DNA of 64,000 nt from Sandarakinorhabdus sp. AAP62 (GCF_000331225.1 NZ_ANFY01000003.1:226001-290000); one strand, 5' to 3'; numbered from the stretch's first letter, positions 7,565-24,713 are shown. A program made the numbers and translations. Notes: generated from the sequence alone by a model not told the origin.

Positions 7565-8974
7565 TTGAATCGGCTGCGCCGTTTGGTGATTGCGGCCATT
7601 GCCGCAGCAGCATGGGCGCTCCCGGCCGCGGCGCTCGCACCGGAACCGGTGACGTGTGCCGACCCCAGCCTGCCTGCCGAAGCCACGTGTTTCCGCTTGG
7701 CGGTGCCGGAGTCCCGCGAAGCTCACGGACCGGACCGATTGCTGTCCTTGTCGCTGGTGCGGCTGCCCGCTGTTGCAGGCACGGGCCACAAAGCCATCTT
7801 CATCTTCCAGGGCGGGCCTGGGCAGGCGGCCACCCGGCTGACCGGCTTTTACGCCCGCGTCTATGCCGGGGCGCGGTCCACCCACGACATAGTGCTCATC
7901 GATCAGCGCGGCACCGGCGGGTCGGCGCCGCTGAATTGCCGCGTTCCGGCCAACCAAACCCTTGCCGATCTGTTCGATCCGGCGATCATTTCTACCTGCC
8001 GCGCCCAGCTTTCTGCCAAACACCGGCTGGCTGCCTTCACGACAAGTGCCGCCGTTGCCGATGCCGAAGCCGTGCGCCAAGCCTTTGGTTATGGCCGCAT
8101 CGATTTGTACGGTACTTCCTATGGCACCAGGGTCGCCATGGAATATGCCCGCCGTTACCCAGATCATGTGCGCACTCTCACGCTGAAGGGTGTGGTGCCG
8201 CCCTGGTCAATCATGCCGGCCGATTTTGCCCCCGACGTCCAGGCGGCAGTGGCACTCATGCTGCGCGACTGCACAGCTGACCACGCCTGTCACGACGCCT
8301 TTCCCGATCTGGCCGGCGATCTGGCGCGCGCTGGAGCCAGACTCGATGAGGCACCAGCGACGGCCGTGGTCGACACGCAGCCGCTGCGCCTGCAGCGCGG
8401 CATGTTTGGCGCCGTGATCCGGACGATGCTGCAAGCAACGCCTCTGCGTGCAGGATTGCCGTTGCTGTTGCATGAAGCAGCAGGCGGGAACTGGCAGGGG
8501 TTCATCGCGCAAGCGGCGGCGCTGCGGCGGGCTGCCCAAAACGATATCGCTACCGGCCTGATGCTGTCGGTGGCCTGCAGCGAGGATGTGCCGTTCATCG
8601 ATCGAGCAAGGGCGCAGCGATCGGCGCGTGGCACCGTGCTCGGGCGCTATTGGATCGACCAGTTGATCGGTGGCTGTGCCCGTTGGCCGCGCGGCAGCGT
8701 GCCAGCCGATTGGCGCGAACCCTATCGGCTGCCAGGGCCGGCGCTGCTGATTTCGGGTGAGCTTGATCCGGCGACGCCGCCGGCGGGAGCTGAGCAGGTC
8801 GCCAGGCTGATCGATCAGGCACATCATGTGCTGGTGACGGGTAGTAGCCATAGCTTTGCCGGCATGAACGGCTGTGTGGATCGCATTATGACCACGTTCG
8901 TGGTTGCGGGCAGCATGGCTGGCCTTGACACCGGCTGCACTGCGGCAATCCGCCCGCCGGCATTCCAGCATTAG
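7565..8974 (+). CDS. Exported alpha/beta-hydrolase, proline-iminopeptidase/TAP-like
   Basis: About 469 aa from TTG 7565; an in-frame ATG at 7481 would add 28 residues before the signal peptide, so the start is uncertain. A Sec signal (RRLVIAAIAAAAWALPAAALA) precedes the mature part. Hydrolase landmarks appear in order: GGPG oxyanion loop (FQGGPGQA), DQRGTGGS, nucleophile elbow GTSYGTR with the catalytic Ser, ISGELDPATPP with the likely Asp, and a late His in GSSHSFAG. This layout matches S33/TAP-type peptidases that release N-terminal residues; the true substrate is unknown. It stands alone between rplL and rpoB, with a terminator before it and a promoter-like site after it. No clear ribosome site is seen, and it is less codon-biased than its neighbours. 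Confidence 0.78.
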   Translation: MNRLRRLVIAAIAAAAWALPAAALAPEPVTCADPSLPAEATCFRLAVPESREAHGPDRLLSLSLVRLPAVAGTGHKAIFIFQGGPGQAATRLTGFYARVYAGARSTHDIVLIDQRGTGGSAPLNCRVPANQTLADLFDPAIISTCRAQLSAKHRLAAFTTSAAVADAEAVRQAFGYGRIDLYGTSYGTRVAMEYARRYPDHVRTLTLKGVVPPWSIMPADFAPDVQAAVALMLRDCTADHACHDAFPDLAGDLARAGARLDEAPATAVVDTQPLRLQRGMFGAVIRTMLQATPLRAGLPLLLHEAAGGNWQGFIAQAAALRRAAQNDIATGLMLSVACSEDVPFIDRARAQRSARGTVLGRYWIDQLIGGCARWPRGSVPADWREPYRLPGPALLISGELDPATPPAGAEQVARLIDQAHHVLVTGSSHSFAGMNGCVDRIMTTFVVAGSMAGLDTGCTAAIRPPAFQH

Positions 8975-9022
8975 CATCCGCCTTCTGGTCGATGGGCTGA
9001 CACCGTCATTTCGCCGCCCCTC

Positions 9023-9051
9023 TTGCCGAAATCCAACAAAGCGCCTATTTG
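9023..9051 (+). promoter_or_regulatory. Candidate promoter and leader hairpin of rpoBC
   Basis: TTGCCG (9023-9028) and TATTTG (9046-9051) are 17 bp apart. A leader hairpin would follow almost at once: CTGA/TCAG (9062-9065 with 9084-9087) and CGGG/CCCG (9067-9070 with 9079-9082). The 298-nt gap between the hydrolase and rpoB otherwise holds no gene. The -10 box is weak, so the call is moderate. Confidence 0.45.
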
Positions 9052-9272
9052 CCGCCCTGCACTGAACGGGCCTCGAGTCCCGCTCAGCCTGTTGTTCTTC
9101 GAGACACGGTTCGCTTGCGCGATCGGACCGCGACGGAGGAAGGGCACACAGGGTTCCATCGCCAGTGACCGTGCGACATTCCGCAGCAGCGGAGTGACGT
9201 GCGGTTTTTGCTGTTTTTCCGGTCGGGCGACTGACTGGAGCCACGATTTTGACGAAAAGGCGATCGCAACAC

Positions 9273-13415
<4,143 letters not shown>

Positions 13416-13420
13416 CATCA

Positions 13421-17692
<4,272 letters not shown>

Positions 17693-17726
17693 TCGGCATC
17701 GCCGATTCCGGCGGCAGAATGAAATG

Positions 17727-17756
17727 GGGCGTGGCGGGCAACCGTCACGCCCTTTT
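17727..17756 (+). terminator. Intrinsic terminator after rpoC
   Basis: GGGCGTG (17727-17733) pairs with CACGCCC (17746-17752) and, after one mismatch, CGG with CCG around a GCAA loop. Four T follow. Confidence 0.85.
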
Positions 17757-17907
17757 CATGTTCATGCCGATGAGCCCATCGGTGGTTTGTCGCGGGCTGG
17801 TGTGCCTGATCCTGCTTCTGGGGCAATGCTGATCGCTGGCTGCCATCACTCTGCCGCGCCTTGGCCACAATGGCATGCGATAGGGGGCGAGAATCAGGGA
17901 ATGATGT

Positions 17908-19116
17908 GTGGCCACCGCTTACAAGATGCCCGAACAATTTGATGCCGCGCCGGTTGCCGCGCCGATGGCGGCGCGTGGGCTGAAGATCGCGCTCTATTCG
18001 GGCAATTATAATTATGTCCGCGATGGCGCCAATCAGGCGCTGAACCGGCTGGTCGCCTATCTGGAGCGGCAAGGCTGCACCGTGCGCGTCTATTCGCCGA
18101 CCAGCGATACCCCGGCGTTCGAGCCGGCCGGCACGTTGGTTTCGGTGCCCAGCCTGTCGATCCCCGGCCGCGATGAATATCGCTTGGCGCTGGGCCTGCC
18201 TGATCGACTGAAGCGCGATATCCGCGCCTTCGCCCCCGATATCATCCATCTTTCGGCGCCCGATCCCGCCGCCCATGCGCTGAAGCGGCTCGGGCGCGAT
18301 CTGAAGCTGCCGGTGGTGGCCTCCATCCACACCCGCTTTGAAACCTATCTCGAATATTATGGCTTCGGCTTTGCCCGGCCGCTGCTGGAGGCCATGCTGC
18401 GGCGCTTCTATGCCGGGCTGGATGAAGTGTTCGTCACCACGCCGGGTTTCGGGGCCATGATGCGCGACTCAAGGATCATCGCCAATCAACCGGCGGTGTG
18501 GAGCCGCGGCGTCGACAAGGCCCGTTTCAATCCGCAGCGTCGCTCGCCGGAATGGCGCTGGGGGCTGGGCATTGGCGACAGCGAGCCGGTGATCGGCTTC
18601 GTCGGCCGGCTGGTGCTGGAAAAGGGGCTGGAAACGGTTGCCGCGGCCGTGGCCGAACTGCAGCGCCGCGGCGTGCCTCACCGGCTGGTGGTGGTGGGCG
18701 ATGGCCCGGCGCGGGATCGCTTCCAGGCGCTGGCCCCGGATGCCATTTTCACCGGCTTCCTCGATGGGCTGAACCTCGCCCGCGCCTATGCCAGCATGGA
18801 CATGCTGTTCAATCCGTCGACCACGGAAACCTTTGGCAATATCAACCTCGAAGCCATGGCCAGCGCCATCCCGGTGGTGGCGGCGCGGGCCAGCGGCAAT
18901 GAATGCCTTGTCACCGACAGCGCGACCGGCGCGCTGGTGACGCCGGGTGATATCACCGGCTATGCCGATGCCCTGCAACGCTATTGCACCGATCCCGTCT
19001 TGCGGACTGATCATGGCCAGGCCGGGCTGGCGGCGGCGCAGGCCTTCGACTGGGATGCCATCAATGGCGCCGTGCTTAGCCGCTATCGCGAACTGATTGC
19101 AACTAAGCACCCGTAA
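17908..19116 (+). CDS. GT4-type glycosyltransferase (GT-B fold, family 1 domain)
   Basis: 402 aa from GTG 17908 with AGGGA upstream; an ATG lies six codons in. The N-terminal Rossmann half starts KIALYSGNYNYVRDGANQAL with a Gly-containing nucleotide loop and contains IIHLSAPDPAAHALK. The C-terminal half has VIGFVGRLVLEKGLETV and ends in the donor-binding ExxxxxxxE motif ETFGNINLE (near residue 307). It resembles alpha-mannosyl or alpha-glucosyl transferases that act on lipids. The acceptor is unknown and no neighbouring sugar genes help. A terminator overlaps its stop codon. Confidence 0.85.
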   Translation: MATAYKMPEQFDAAPVAAPMAARGLKIALYSGNYNYVRDGANQALNRLVAYLERQGCTVRVYSPTSDTPAFEPAGTLVSVPSLSIPGRDEYRLALGLPDRLKRDIRAFAPDIIHLSAPDPAAHALKRLGRDLKLPVVASIHTRFETYLEYYGFGFARPLLEAMLRRFYAGLDEVFVTTPGFGAMMRDSRIIANQPAVWSRGVDKARFNPQRRSPEWRWGLGIGDSEPVIGFVGRLVLEKGLETVAAAVAELQRRGVPHRLVVVGDGPARDRFQALAPDAIFTGFLDGLNLARAYASMDMLFNPSTTETFGNINLEAMASAIPVVAARASGNECLVTDSATGALVTPGDITGYADALQRYCTDPVLRTDHGQAGLAAAQAFDWDAINGAVLSRYRELIATKHP

Positions 19117-19134
19117 AATAACGGGTTTGTTTTT
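19109..19134 (+). terminator. Intrinsic terminator overlapping a stop codon
   Basis: ACCCGT (19109-19114) pairs with ACGGGT (19121-19126) around an AAAATA loop that contains the stop codon of the glycosyltransferase. TTGTTTTT follows. Confidence 0.75.
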
Positions 19135-19160
19135 GCGTGCGATGGTCTAGGCGGGGCGGG

Positions 19161-20411
19161 ATGATCCGTGCGCTTTGCCTTTTCGTGGTTGCCGTTCTGG
19201 CAGCGCCTGCCACCGGCCAGACGGTGGCCATCTCCATTGATGCGCTCGCCGCCGAAATTGTGGCGGGCAATCCCGAGCGCCAGTTTCTCGCCCGCCAGAT
19301 CAGCCTGGCGCAAACGGGGGCTGCCGCCGCTGGCCGCTTTGCCGATCCGGAAATCAGCGTCGAATTCGGTGAGCGCCGCACCGACAATCCGCTCACCGGC
19401 CAGCGCCTGGGCGACGGCCCGGCCTTTGTCGTTTCCATCCTGCAGCCGATCGAGTTCAATGGCCGCCTGCCGCTGCGGAAGGCCATCGCGCAGGGCAATG
19501 TCACGCTGGCGCGCATCGGCCTGGCCCAGTTCGACGCCACGCTCGCCGCCCGCGCCCGCACCCTTGGCTATCGCCTGTTTGCCGCTGATGCCCGCGCCGA
19601 TGCCGCCGCGCAGGTGGCCGGGCGGATGCGGGTGCTGGCCGCCGTGCTGGTGGCGCGCGATCCGGCCGGGCCGGCGCCGGCGGTGGAAGCGGCCGTGCTG
19701 GAAGCCGCGGCCATCACCGCCGAACGCAGCGCCGCAGAAGCCCAGGCCGCTGCCAACGCCGCACTTTATGAGCTGAACGCCCTGCGCGGCCAGCCTTTCC
19801 CGGCCAAGGTCCGCATCCTGCGCCCGCCGCCCGCGCCGCCGCCGCTGCCCGATGTGACCATGCTGGCCGAACAGGTGGAAGCCGGCAATTTCGAACTGCT
19901 CGCGCTGAAGGCGCAGCTGGAACAGCAGGGGCTGGGTGTGCGGCTGGCCGAAAAGGGCCGGGTGGGTGCGCTCAGCATTGGCCCGTTCATCAACCGCGAT
20001 CGCGGCGACGTGAAGGACCAGGTGGTCGGCCTGCGCGCCACCACCACCCTGCCACTGTGGAACCGGCAGGAAGGCGATGTCGCCGCGGCAGAATCCCGTG
20101 CGGCACAGGGCGAGGCGGCTTTGATCGCGGCGCGGCGGCGCCTGCTGTCGGGCCTGCATGCCGATGCCGCGCTCTATCGCGCCCGTTCTGAAGCTCTGGC
20201 CAAATGGCCGGCGGATGCGCCGCAGCGCTTTGCCGATGCCGCGGCCGAGGCCGATCGGGCCTGGCGGCTGGGCGCGGTGCCGCTGGCCACCTATGTGCAG
20301 ATGCAGACCGGCTGGCTGGATGCGCTGGCCGCCGTACTGGAAACCCGCGCCGGCCTGTGGGAAGCGCGGGAGAATATCCGCGTCGCGACCGGGGGCGGCG
20401 CGCAGCCGTGA
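19161..20411 (+). CDS. CzcC-like outer membrane efflux protein (TolC family)
   Basis: 416 aa. A signal peptide (MIRALCLFVVAVLAAPATGQ) is followed by two TolC-type repeats rich in long helices with Ala (AAAITAERSAAEAQAAANAALYELNALRG, noted by its ends, about residues 177-206) and the conserved FADPEISVEFGERRTDNPLTG-type opening that CzcC/CusC relatives share. It should form the trimeric outer-membrane channel of a metal efflux system. A longer GTG start at 19137 has no ribosome site. Its stop overlaps the next gene's start (GTGA), so it is translationally coupled to the CzcA-like pump. Confidence 0.82.
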   Translation: MIRALCLFVVAVLAAPATGQTVAISIDALAAEIVAGNPERQFLARQISLAQTGAAAAGRFADPEISVEFGERRTDNPLTGQRLGDGPAFVVSILQPIEFNGRLPLRKAIAQGNVTLARIGLAQFDATLAARARTLGYRLFAADARADAAAQVAGRMRVLAAVLVARDPAGPAPAVEAAVLEAAAITAERSAAEAQAAANAALYELNALRGQPFPAKVRILRPPPAPPPLPDVTMLAEQVEAGNFELLALKAQLEQQGLGVRLAEKGRVGALSIGPFINRDRGDVKDQVVGLRATTTLPLWNRQEGDVAAAESRAAQGEAALIAARRRLLSGLHADAALYRARSEALAKWPADAPQRFADAAAEADRAWRLGAVPLATYVQMQTGWLDALAAVLETRAGLWEARENIRVATGGGAQP

Positions 20412-23400
20412 TCGCCTCCTTGATTTCGGCCAGCGCCCGCCATCGCGGCGGTGTGCTGATCGCGGCGCTGATTGCGGCGGCCATCGGCCTTTATCACCTC
20501 GTCACCCTGCCGATTGACGCCATTCCCGACGTCACGGGCGTGCAGGTCCAGGTGAACACCGCCGTGCCGGGCCTGGCCGGTGAGGAGATCGAGACACGGG
20601 TGACGGTACCGATCGAGCGGCTGATGGGCGGTCAGCCCGGTCTCACCGGCTTCCGCTCGCTCACCCGCTCCGGCCTGAGCCAGGTGACCTTGCTGTATGA
20701 GGACGGCACCGATGTGATGCGCGCCCGCCAGGTGGTGACGGAACGGCTGGCCAACGCGGTGGCAACGCTGCCGCCCGGTTCGGCGCCGCAACTGGCACCG
20801 ATCACCACCGGGCTGGGCGAGATTCTCTATTACACGCTGGAATGGGATCACCCGCCGCACGCCGAGCCGCATCACGCCGGCCTGCAACCGGCCAGCACCC
20901 ACGACGAGCATCTGATGGCCCTGGCCGAAACCCAGGAATATGTCGTCATCCCCATGCTGCGACAGGTCGCCGGCGTGGCCGAGGTGAACAGCATCGGCGG
21001 GCTGGAACGCCAATATGTGATCGAGCCGGACCTGGCAAAGCTGGCGGCCGCCGGGGTGACGCCAGCCGAACTCGCGGCCGCTGTCGCCGCCCATGCCGAC
21101 AATGCCGGCGGCGGCGCCATCTCGCAGAACGGCCGCCGGCTGGTGGTGCGCACCGATGCCAAGGTGATGCAGCCCGAAGCCATCGGCGCGCTGCCGGTGA
21201 AGTTCGCCGGCGGCGCTCGGCCGCTCACCGTGGCCGATCTTGCCACCGTGCGTGTTGGCCACATGCTGCGCGCGGGCGCGGCCACCGTGAACGGCCAGCA
21301 GACCGTGCTGGGCACCATCATGATGCTCACCGGCCAGAACAGCCGTGAGGTGGCGCGGCGGGTGGGCGAATTTCTGCCCGACGTGCAGGCGGCCTTGCCC
21401 AGGGGCATGGTGATCAAGGTGCGCTATGACCGTGCCGACATCGTGGAGCGCACCGTTGCCACCGTGCGCAGCAATCTTTCCGAAGGCGCCTTGCTGGTGG
21501 CGTTCGTGCTGATCCTGGCGTTGGGCCAGTGGCGTGCGGCGCTGATCGTGGCGGCGGTGATTCCGGTGGCGTTCCTGATCGCCAGCATCGGCATGGTGCA
21601 GCTCGATGTCAGCGGCAATCTCATGAGCCTGGGGGCGCTCGATTTCGGGCTGGTCGTCGACGGGGCGATTGTGGCGGTGGAAAACGCCCTGCGCCGGCTG
21701 GCGGCGGAACAGGCCCGGCCGGGCCATCCGCTCACCGAAACGGCGCGCCGCGCGGTGATCGCCGAAGCCATGGGGCAGGTGGCGCGGCCGGTGGCCTTTG
21801 GCGTGGCGATCATCACGCTGGTTTATGTGCCGGTGCTGGCGCTGGGCGGGGTGGAAGGCAAATTGTTCCGACCGATGGCGATCACGGTAATGCTGGCGCT
21901 GTCGGCAGCGCTGCTGGTGAGTATCACGCTGGTGCCAGCGTTGGCGTCCTATTGGTTGCAGCCCACGGCTGGCCACGGCCCTACCCGGCTGGTGGCGGCG
22001 CTGGAAGACGTCTATCGCCCGGTGCTGACCGCCACGCTGGCGCGGCCGCTGCTGGCGCTGGTGCCGGCGCTGCTGGCGGTGGGCGCGGCCGGGCTGCTGT
22101 TCACCCGGCTTGGCACGCAGTTCACGCCGCGACTGGACGAAGGCTCGATCACCACGATGATCTACAAGCCGGTGGACATGAGCCTTGAGCGCAGCCTTGA
22201 GATCGAGATCGCGCTGGAAAAATCGCTGCTGAAGAAATTCCCGCAGATCACCGCCGTCTTCTCGCGCATCGGCACGTCGGCCGTCGCCACCGATCCGATG
22301 CCGCCGAACGAGAATGATCTGTATGTCAGCTACAAGCCGCTGAGCGAATGGCCGGCCGATGGCCCGCAGAGCAAGGTCGCGCTGCAGGATGCCATCGAAG
22401 CCGAAGCCCACCGCCAGTTTGCCGATCAGAGCTTCCTGCGCGGCCAGCCGATCGAGATGCGTTTCAACGAAATGCTGGAAGGCACCCGCGCCGATCTGTC
22501 GGTGAAGCTATTCGGCGACGACAATGATCGGCTGGAACAACTTGGCACCAAGGTGCTGGCCGTGCTGAAGCGGCTGCCCGGCACGGCGCAGGCCGAATAT
22601 GAAGTGGATGGCCGCACCCCCAGCCTGGTGGTGCGGGTTGATCATGACGCGCTGGTGCGGCTGGGCCTGGGGGCGGACGAGGTGAACCGGGCCATCAGTA
22701 CCGCGCTGGCGGGGCAGGAAGTGGGGGCCATATTGGAAGGCATCCGCCGCCACGGCATCGTGGTGCGCCTGCCTGATTCCAGCCGCGCCGATCTCGATAC
22801 CATCCGTTCGCTGCCGCTCAGGGTCGGGCAGGCCGGGCTGGTGCCGCTGGGACGGGTGGCAAGGCTTGAGGAAGTGCTGGCGGTGGAGCCGGTGCGCCGC
22901 GACAATGGCCAGAAACGGGCGGCGCTGCTGGTCAACCTGTCGGGCAGCGATATCGAGGGCTATGTGGCGCGGGCCAAGGTGGAAATGGCCAAGGCGGTGG
23001 CGCTGCCCGAAGGCTATCGCATCGAATATGGTGGCCAGTTCAAGCAGTTGCAGGAAGCCAAGGCGCGCCTCGCATTGCTGGTACCGGCCTGCCTGCTGCT
23101 GATCCTCGTGCTGGTCTATGGCGCGCTGGGGTCCATCACCCAGGCGCTGATCGTGTTCGCCGGCATCCCGCTGGCGGTGACCGGCGGCGTGTTTGCGCTG
23201 GCGGTTCGGGCCATGCCGTTTTCCATTACGGCGGCGATCGGTTTCATCGCGCTGTCGGGCATTGCCATGCTCAATGGCCTGGTGATGGTCGATCACATCA
23301 ACCATCTGCGCGGGGAGGGGCTGGCCAGGGACGAGGCGGTGCGCGAGGGCGCGATGGACAGGCTGCGGCCGGTCATCTCCACCGCACTGGTGGCCAGCAT

Positions 23401-23548
23401 CGGTTTCCTGCCGATGGCGATTGCGACTGGCGCTGGCGCGGAGGTGCAGCGCCCGCTTGCCACCGTGGTGATCGGCGGCATCATCTCCTCCACCCTGCTC
23501 ACGCTGCTGCTGCTGCCGGCGCTGTATCGGCGGCTGGTCAAGGGCTGA
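20408..23548 (+). CDS. CzcA/CusA-type heavy-metal RND efflux pump
   Basis: 1046 aa from GTG 20408. The HME-RND signature is clear: TM1 followed by LPIDAIPDVTGVQVQVNT, the TM4 proton-relay motif DFGLVVDGAIVAVEN (about residues 411-425, both Asp and the Glu present), twelve predicted membrane helices and two large periplasmic loops. A His-rich insertion lies at about residues 145-169 (six His within roughly 21 residues), where relatives usually have a short linker. It would export divalent or monovalent metal ions using the proton gradient. The usual periplasmic adaptor (CzcB/HlyD type) is absent between it and czcC and downstream. Confidence 0.9.
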   Translation: MIASLISASARHRGGVLIAALIAAAIGLYHLVTLPIDAIPDVTGVQVQVNTAVPGLAGEEIETRVTVPIERLMGGQPGLTGFRSLTRSGLSQVTLLYEDGTDVMRARQVVTERLANAVATLPPGSAPQLAPITTGLGEILYYTLEWDHPPHAEPHHAGLQPASTHDEHLMALAETQEYVVIPMLRQVAGVAEVNSIGGLERQYVIEPDLAKLAAAGVTPAELAAAVAAHADNAGGGAISQNGRRLVVRTDAKVMQPEAIGALPVKFAGGARPLTVADLATVRVGHMLRAGAATVNGQQTVLGTIMMLTGQNSREVARRVGEFLPDVQAALPRGMVIKVRYDRADIVERTVATVRSNLSEGALLVAFVLILALGQWRAALIVAAVIPVAFLIASIGMVQLDVSGNLMSLGALDFGLVVDGAIVAVENALRRLAAEQARPGHPLTETARRAVIAEAMGQVARPVAFGVAIITLVYVPVLALGGVEGKLFRPMAITVMLALSAALLVSITLVPALASYWLQPTAGHGPTRLVAALEDVYRPVLTATLARPLLALVPALLAVGAAGLLFTRLGTQFTPRLDEGSITTMIYKPVDMSLERSLEIEIALEKSLLKKFPQITAVFSRIGTSAVATDPMPPNENDLYVSYKPLSEWPADGPQSKVALQDAIEAEAHRQFADQSFLRGQPIEMRFNEMLEGTRADLSVKLFGDDNDRLEQLGTKVLAVLKRLPGTAQAEYEVDGRTPSLVVRVDHDALVRLGLGADEVNRAISTALAGQEVGAILEGIRRHGIVVRLPDSSRADLDTIRSLPLRVGQAGLVPLGRVARLEEVLAVEPVRRDNGQKRAALLVNLSGSDIEGYVARAKVEMAKAVALPEGYRIEYGGQFKQLQEAKARLALLVPACLLLILVLVYGALGSITQALIVFAGIPLAVTGGVFALAVRAMPFSITAAIGFIALSGIAMLNGLVMVDHINHLRGEGLARDEAVREGAMDRLRPVISTALVASIGFLPMAIATGAGAEVQRPLATVVIGGIISSTLLTLLLLPALYRRLVKG

Positions 23549-23551
23549 CCC

Positions 23552-23580
23552 TTGAGGAATCGCCCGGCTGCGCCTACATA
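23552..23580 (+). promoter_or_regulatory. Promoter of the permuted ssrA gene
   Basis: TTGAGG (23552-23557) and TACATA (23575-23580) are 17 bp apart. The -35 box starts 3 nt after the czcA-like stop. The predicted start near 23587 fits the 5' edge of the tmRNA acceptor piece. Confidence 0.6.
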
Positions 23581-23586
23581 GGCTGA

Positions 23587-23862
23587 GCCGGCTTGCCGGA
23601 TATGGCGATAAATGATGCCGTGAAATAGACGCAGCGGACCCGGGGGCAGTACCCGGCGGCTCCACCATTTTCTCAACCCGTTGTCGGGGCGATGTATGGG
23701 GCCGAACCAGAATCGACGTGTGTTCAAAGACGATGTTTTTGCCCGGCCTGAATGAGCCGTAAAACCGTTCAAAACACCATAAATGCCAACGACAACGAGG
23801 CATTCGCAATCGCAGCGTAACTGAGGTCCTCACGGACTGAGTTTCACTGGCCGAAAGCGCGG
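23587..23862 (+). ncRNA. ssrA: tmRNA, circularly permuted two-piece form
   Basis: The order is acceptor piece then coding piece, as in alphaproteobacteria. The acceptor piece ends CGGCTCC-A-CCA (23657-23667), and an intervening segment follows. The coding piece starts GGGGCCG (23698-23704), which pairs over seven positions (one G-U) with CGGCTCC. Its tag frame from GCC 23785 reads ANDNEAFAIAA then TAA (23785-23820). A second inter-piece helix is visible: GCC-GTGAAA (23617-23625) with TTTCAC-T-GGC (23842-23851, one bulged T). The T-arm region is CCGGG-GGCAGTA-CCCGG. The molecule rescues stalled ribosomes and tags the product for ClpXP. Outer ends are approximate; the coding-piece 3' end could be 10-20 nt either way. 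Confidence 0.9.
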
Positions 23863-23868
23863 TACGGG

Positions 23869-24003
23869 CCACACCGGGCAACAGAAGTGGATTCCAGCGG
23901 CCTGAGGGAGGGCCGGGCAACAGAACCTCCCTCACCGATTTGCACCATCACGGCCCTCCCGGAAAACCAGAACAACTCAGGGGGCCGGGCAACAGAACCC
24001 CCT
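23869..24003. repeat. Three hairpins with a constant loop downstream of ssrA
   Basis: Three stem-loops share the loop core CCGGGCAACAGAA while their stems differ but stay paired. Copy 1 is CCAC/GTGG (23869-23872, 23887-23890). Copy 2 is TGAGGGAGG/CCTCCCTCA (23903-23911, 23926-23934). Copy 3 is AGGGGG/CCCCCT (23979-23984, 23998-24003), ending on the stop codon of the minus-strand DUF3833 gene. On the other strand the loop reads TTCTGTTGCCCGG. The compensatory stems suggest a conserved structural RNA or protein-binding DNA motif. I do not recognise the family. No T-run follows, so ordinary terminators are unlikely. Confidence 0.7.
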
Positions 24004-24533
24004 CACTTCTCCCCGCGCGTGATGACCTCGTCCAGCCGCGCCACTGGCAGGCCCCATTTGCGCATGATCATCACATTATGCAGCACCAGCCCGCCGGGCT
24101 GCAGCGCCAGCCACTGATCGGCGCGCAGACCGCCCTTCATGGTGAAGCGCAGGTGGAGGCGATTGCCCTCGATGCGACCGGTCACCGGCCCGGCGGCATC
24201 GCTCAGGCTGCCGGCGACGCCGGCTGGCCCATCACGGTTCAACTGCCATTGCCGCTGCGTTGCCGGCTGGCCCGCCAGCGCCACTGTCTGATCGAGGATC
24301 AGGCCGCCATTGCTGCCCCTCCGTCCCACACTGGCCACCGTCACGACGCGCGGCCGGCGCAGGGCAATCTTCAACGTGCCTTCGCCTCGGCTTTGCCCGG
24401 TAAAGAAGGCCAGCGCATCGAGCGCCGGCGCGTCGGCCCGGGCCGGCGGCAAGCGCCCGGCCGCAACACAGCCCGACAGGATGGTGAGCAGGGCCAGAGC
24501 TGCCGCCGTTCGCCCGATGTTTCCCTTCCGCAT
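24003..24533 (-). CDS. DUF3833 family lipoprotein
   Basis: 176 aa from MRKGNIGRT (GGGAAAG upstream; a longer form from 24554 lacks a ribosome site). The lipobox LTILSGC ends the signal peptide, so the protein should be an outer- or inner-membrane lipoprotein facing the periplasm. The rest matches the DUF3833 pattern: DALAFFTGQSRGEGTLKI, DQTVALAGQPATQRQW, and the closing RKWGLPVARLDEVITRGEK. Its function is unknown. It is divergent from sspB and its stop abuts hairpin copy 3. Confidence 0.82.
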   Translation of the reverse strand: MRKGNIGRTAAALALLTILSGCVAAGRLPPARADAPALDALAFFTGQSRGEGTLKIALRRPRVVTVASVGRRGSNGGLILDQTVALAGQPATQRQWQLNRDGPAGVAGSLSDAAGPVTGRIEGNRLHLRFTMKGGLRADQWLALQPGGLVLHNVMIMRKWGLPVARLDEVITRGEK

Positions 24534-24626
24534 CGACTTTCCCACCCCAGACATCCACTCATGGCAGCGAAGCTACGCAACAGCCGGCTGCGGCGATGTC
24601 ATCCGCCGCTGTGGCCGGCATATCGC

Positions 24627-24654
24627 TTGACCTTGGCCCCCCTTGACCTAGACA
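24627..24654 (+). promoter_or_regulatory. Candidate promoter of sspB-gmk
   Basis: TTGACC (24627-24632) and TAGACA (24649-24654) are 16 bp apart, about 60 nt before the sspB GTG. A second TTGACC at 24643-24648 overlaps the spacer. Confidence 0.45.
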
Positions 24655-24713
24655 GCGCCTCGCGCCAATCGGTGGCGATATCCCCCCGCGTTTTCAGCCA
24701 AGGCTCAGTTCTC

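Noticed and set aside
20291..22411. A 706-codon minus-strand frame opposite the CzcA-like gene
   Set aside because: It is antisense to a clear RND pump and has the same His/Gln/Arg-rich shadow composition.
23869..24003. Reading the three hairpins as ordinary terminators of ssrA
   Set aside because: None is followed by a T-run on either strand, and the conserved element is the loop rather than the stem.
24003..24554. Longer start (24554) for the DUF3833 lipoprotein
   Set aside because: It has no ribosome site and would lengthen the signal region; 24533 has GGGAAAG upstream.
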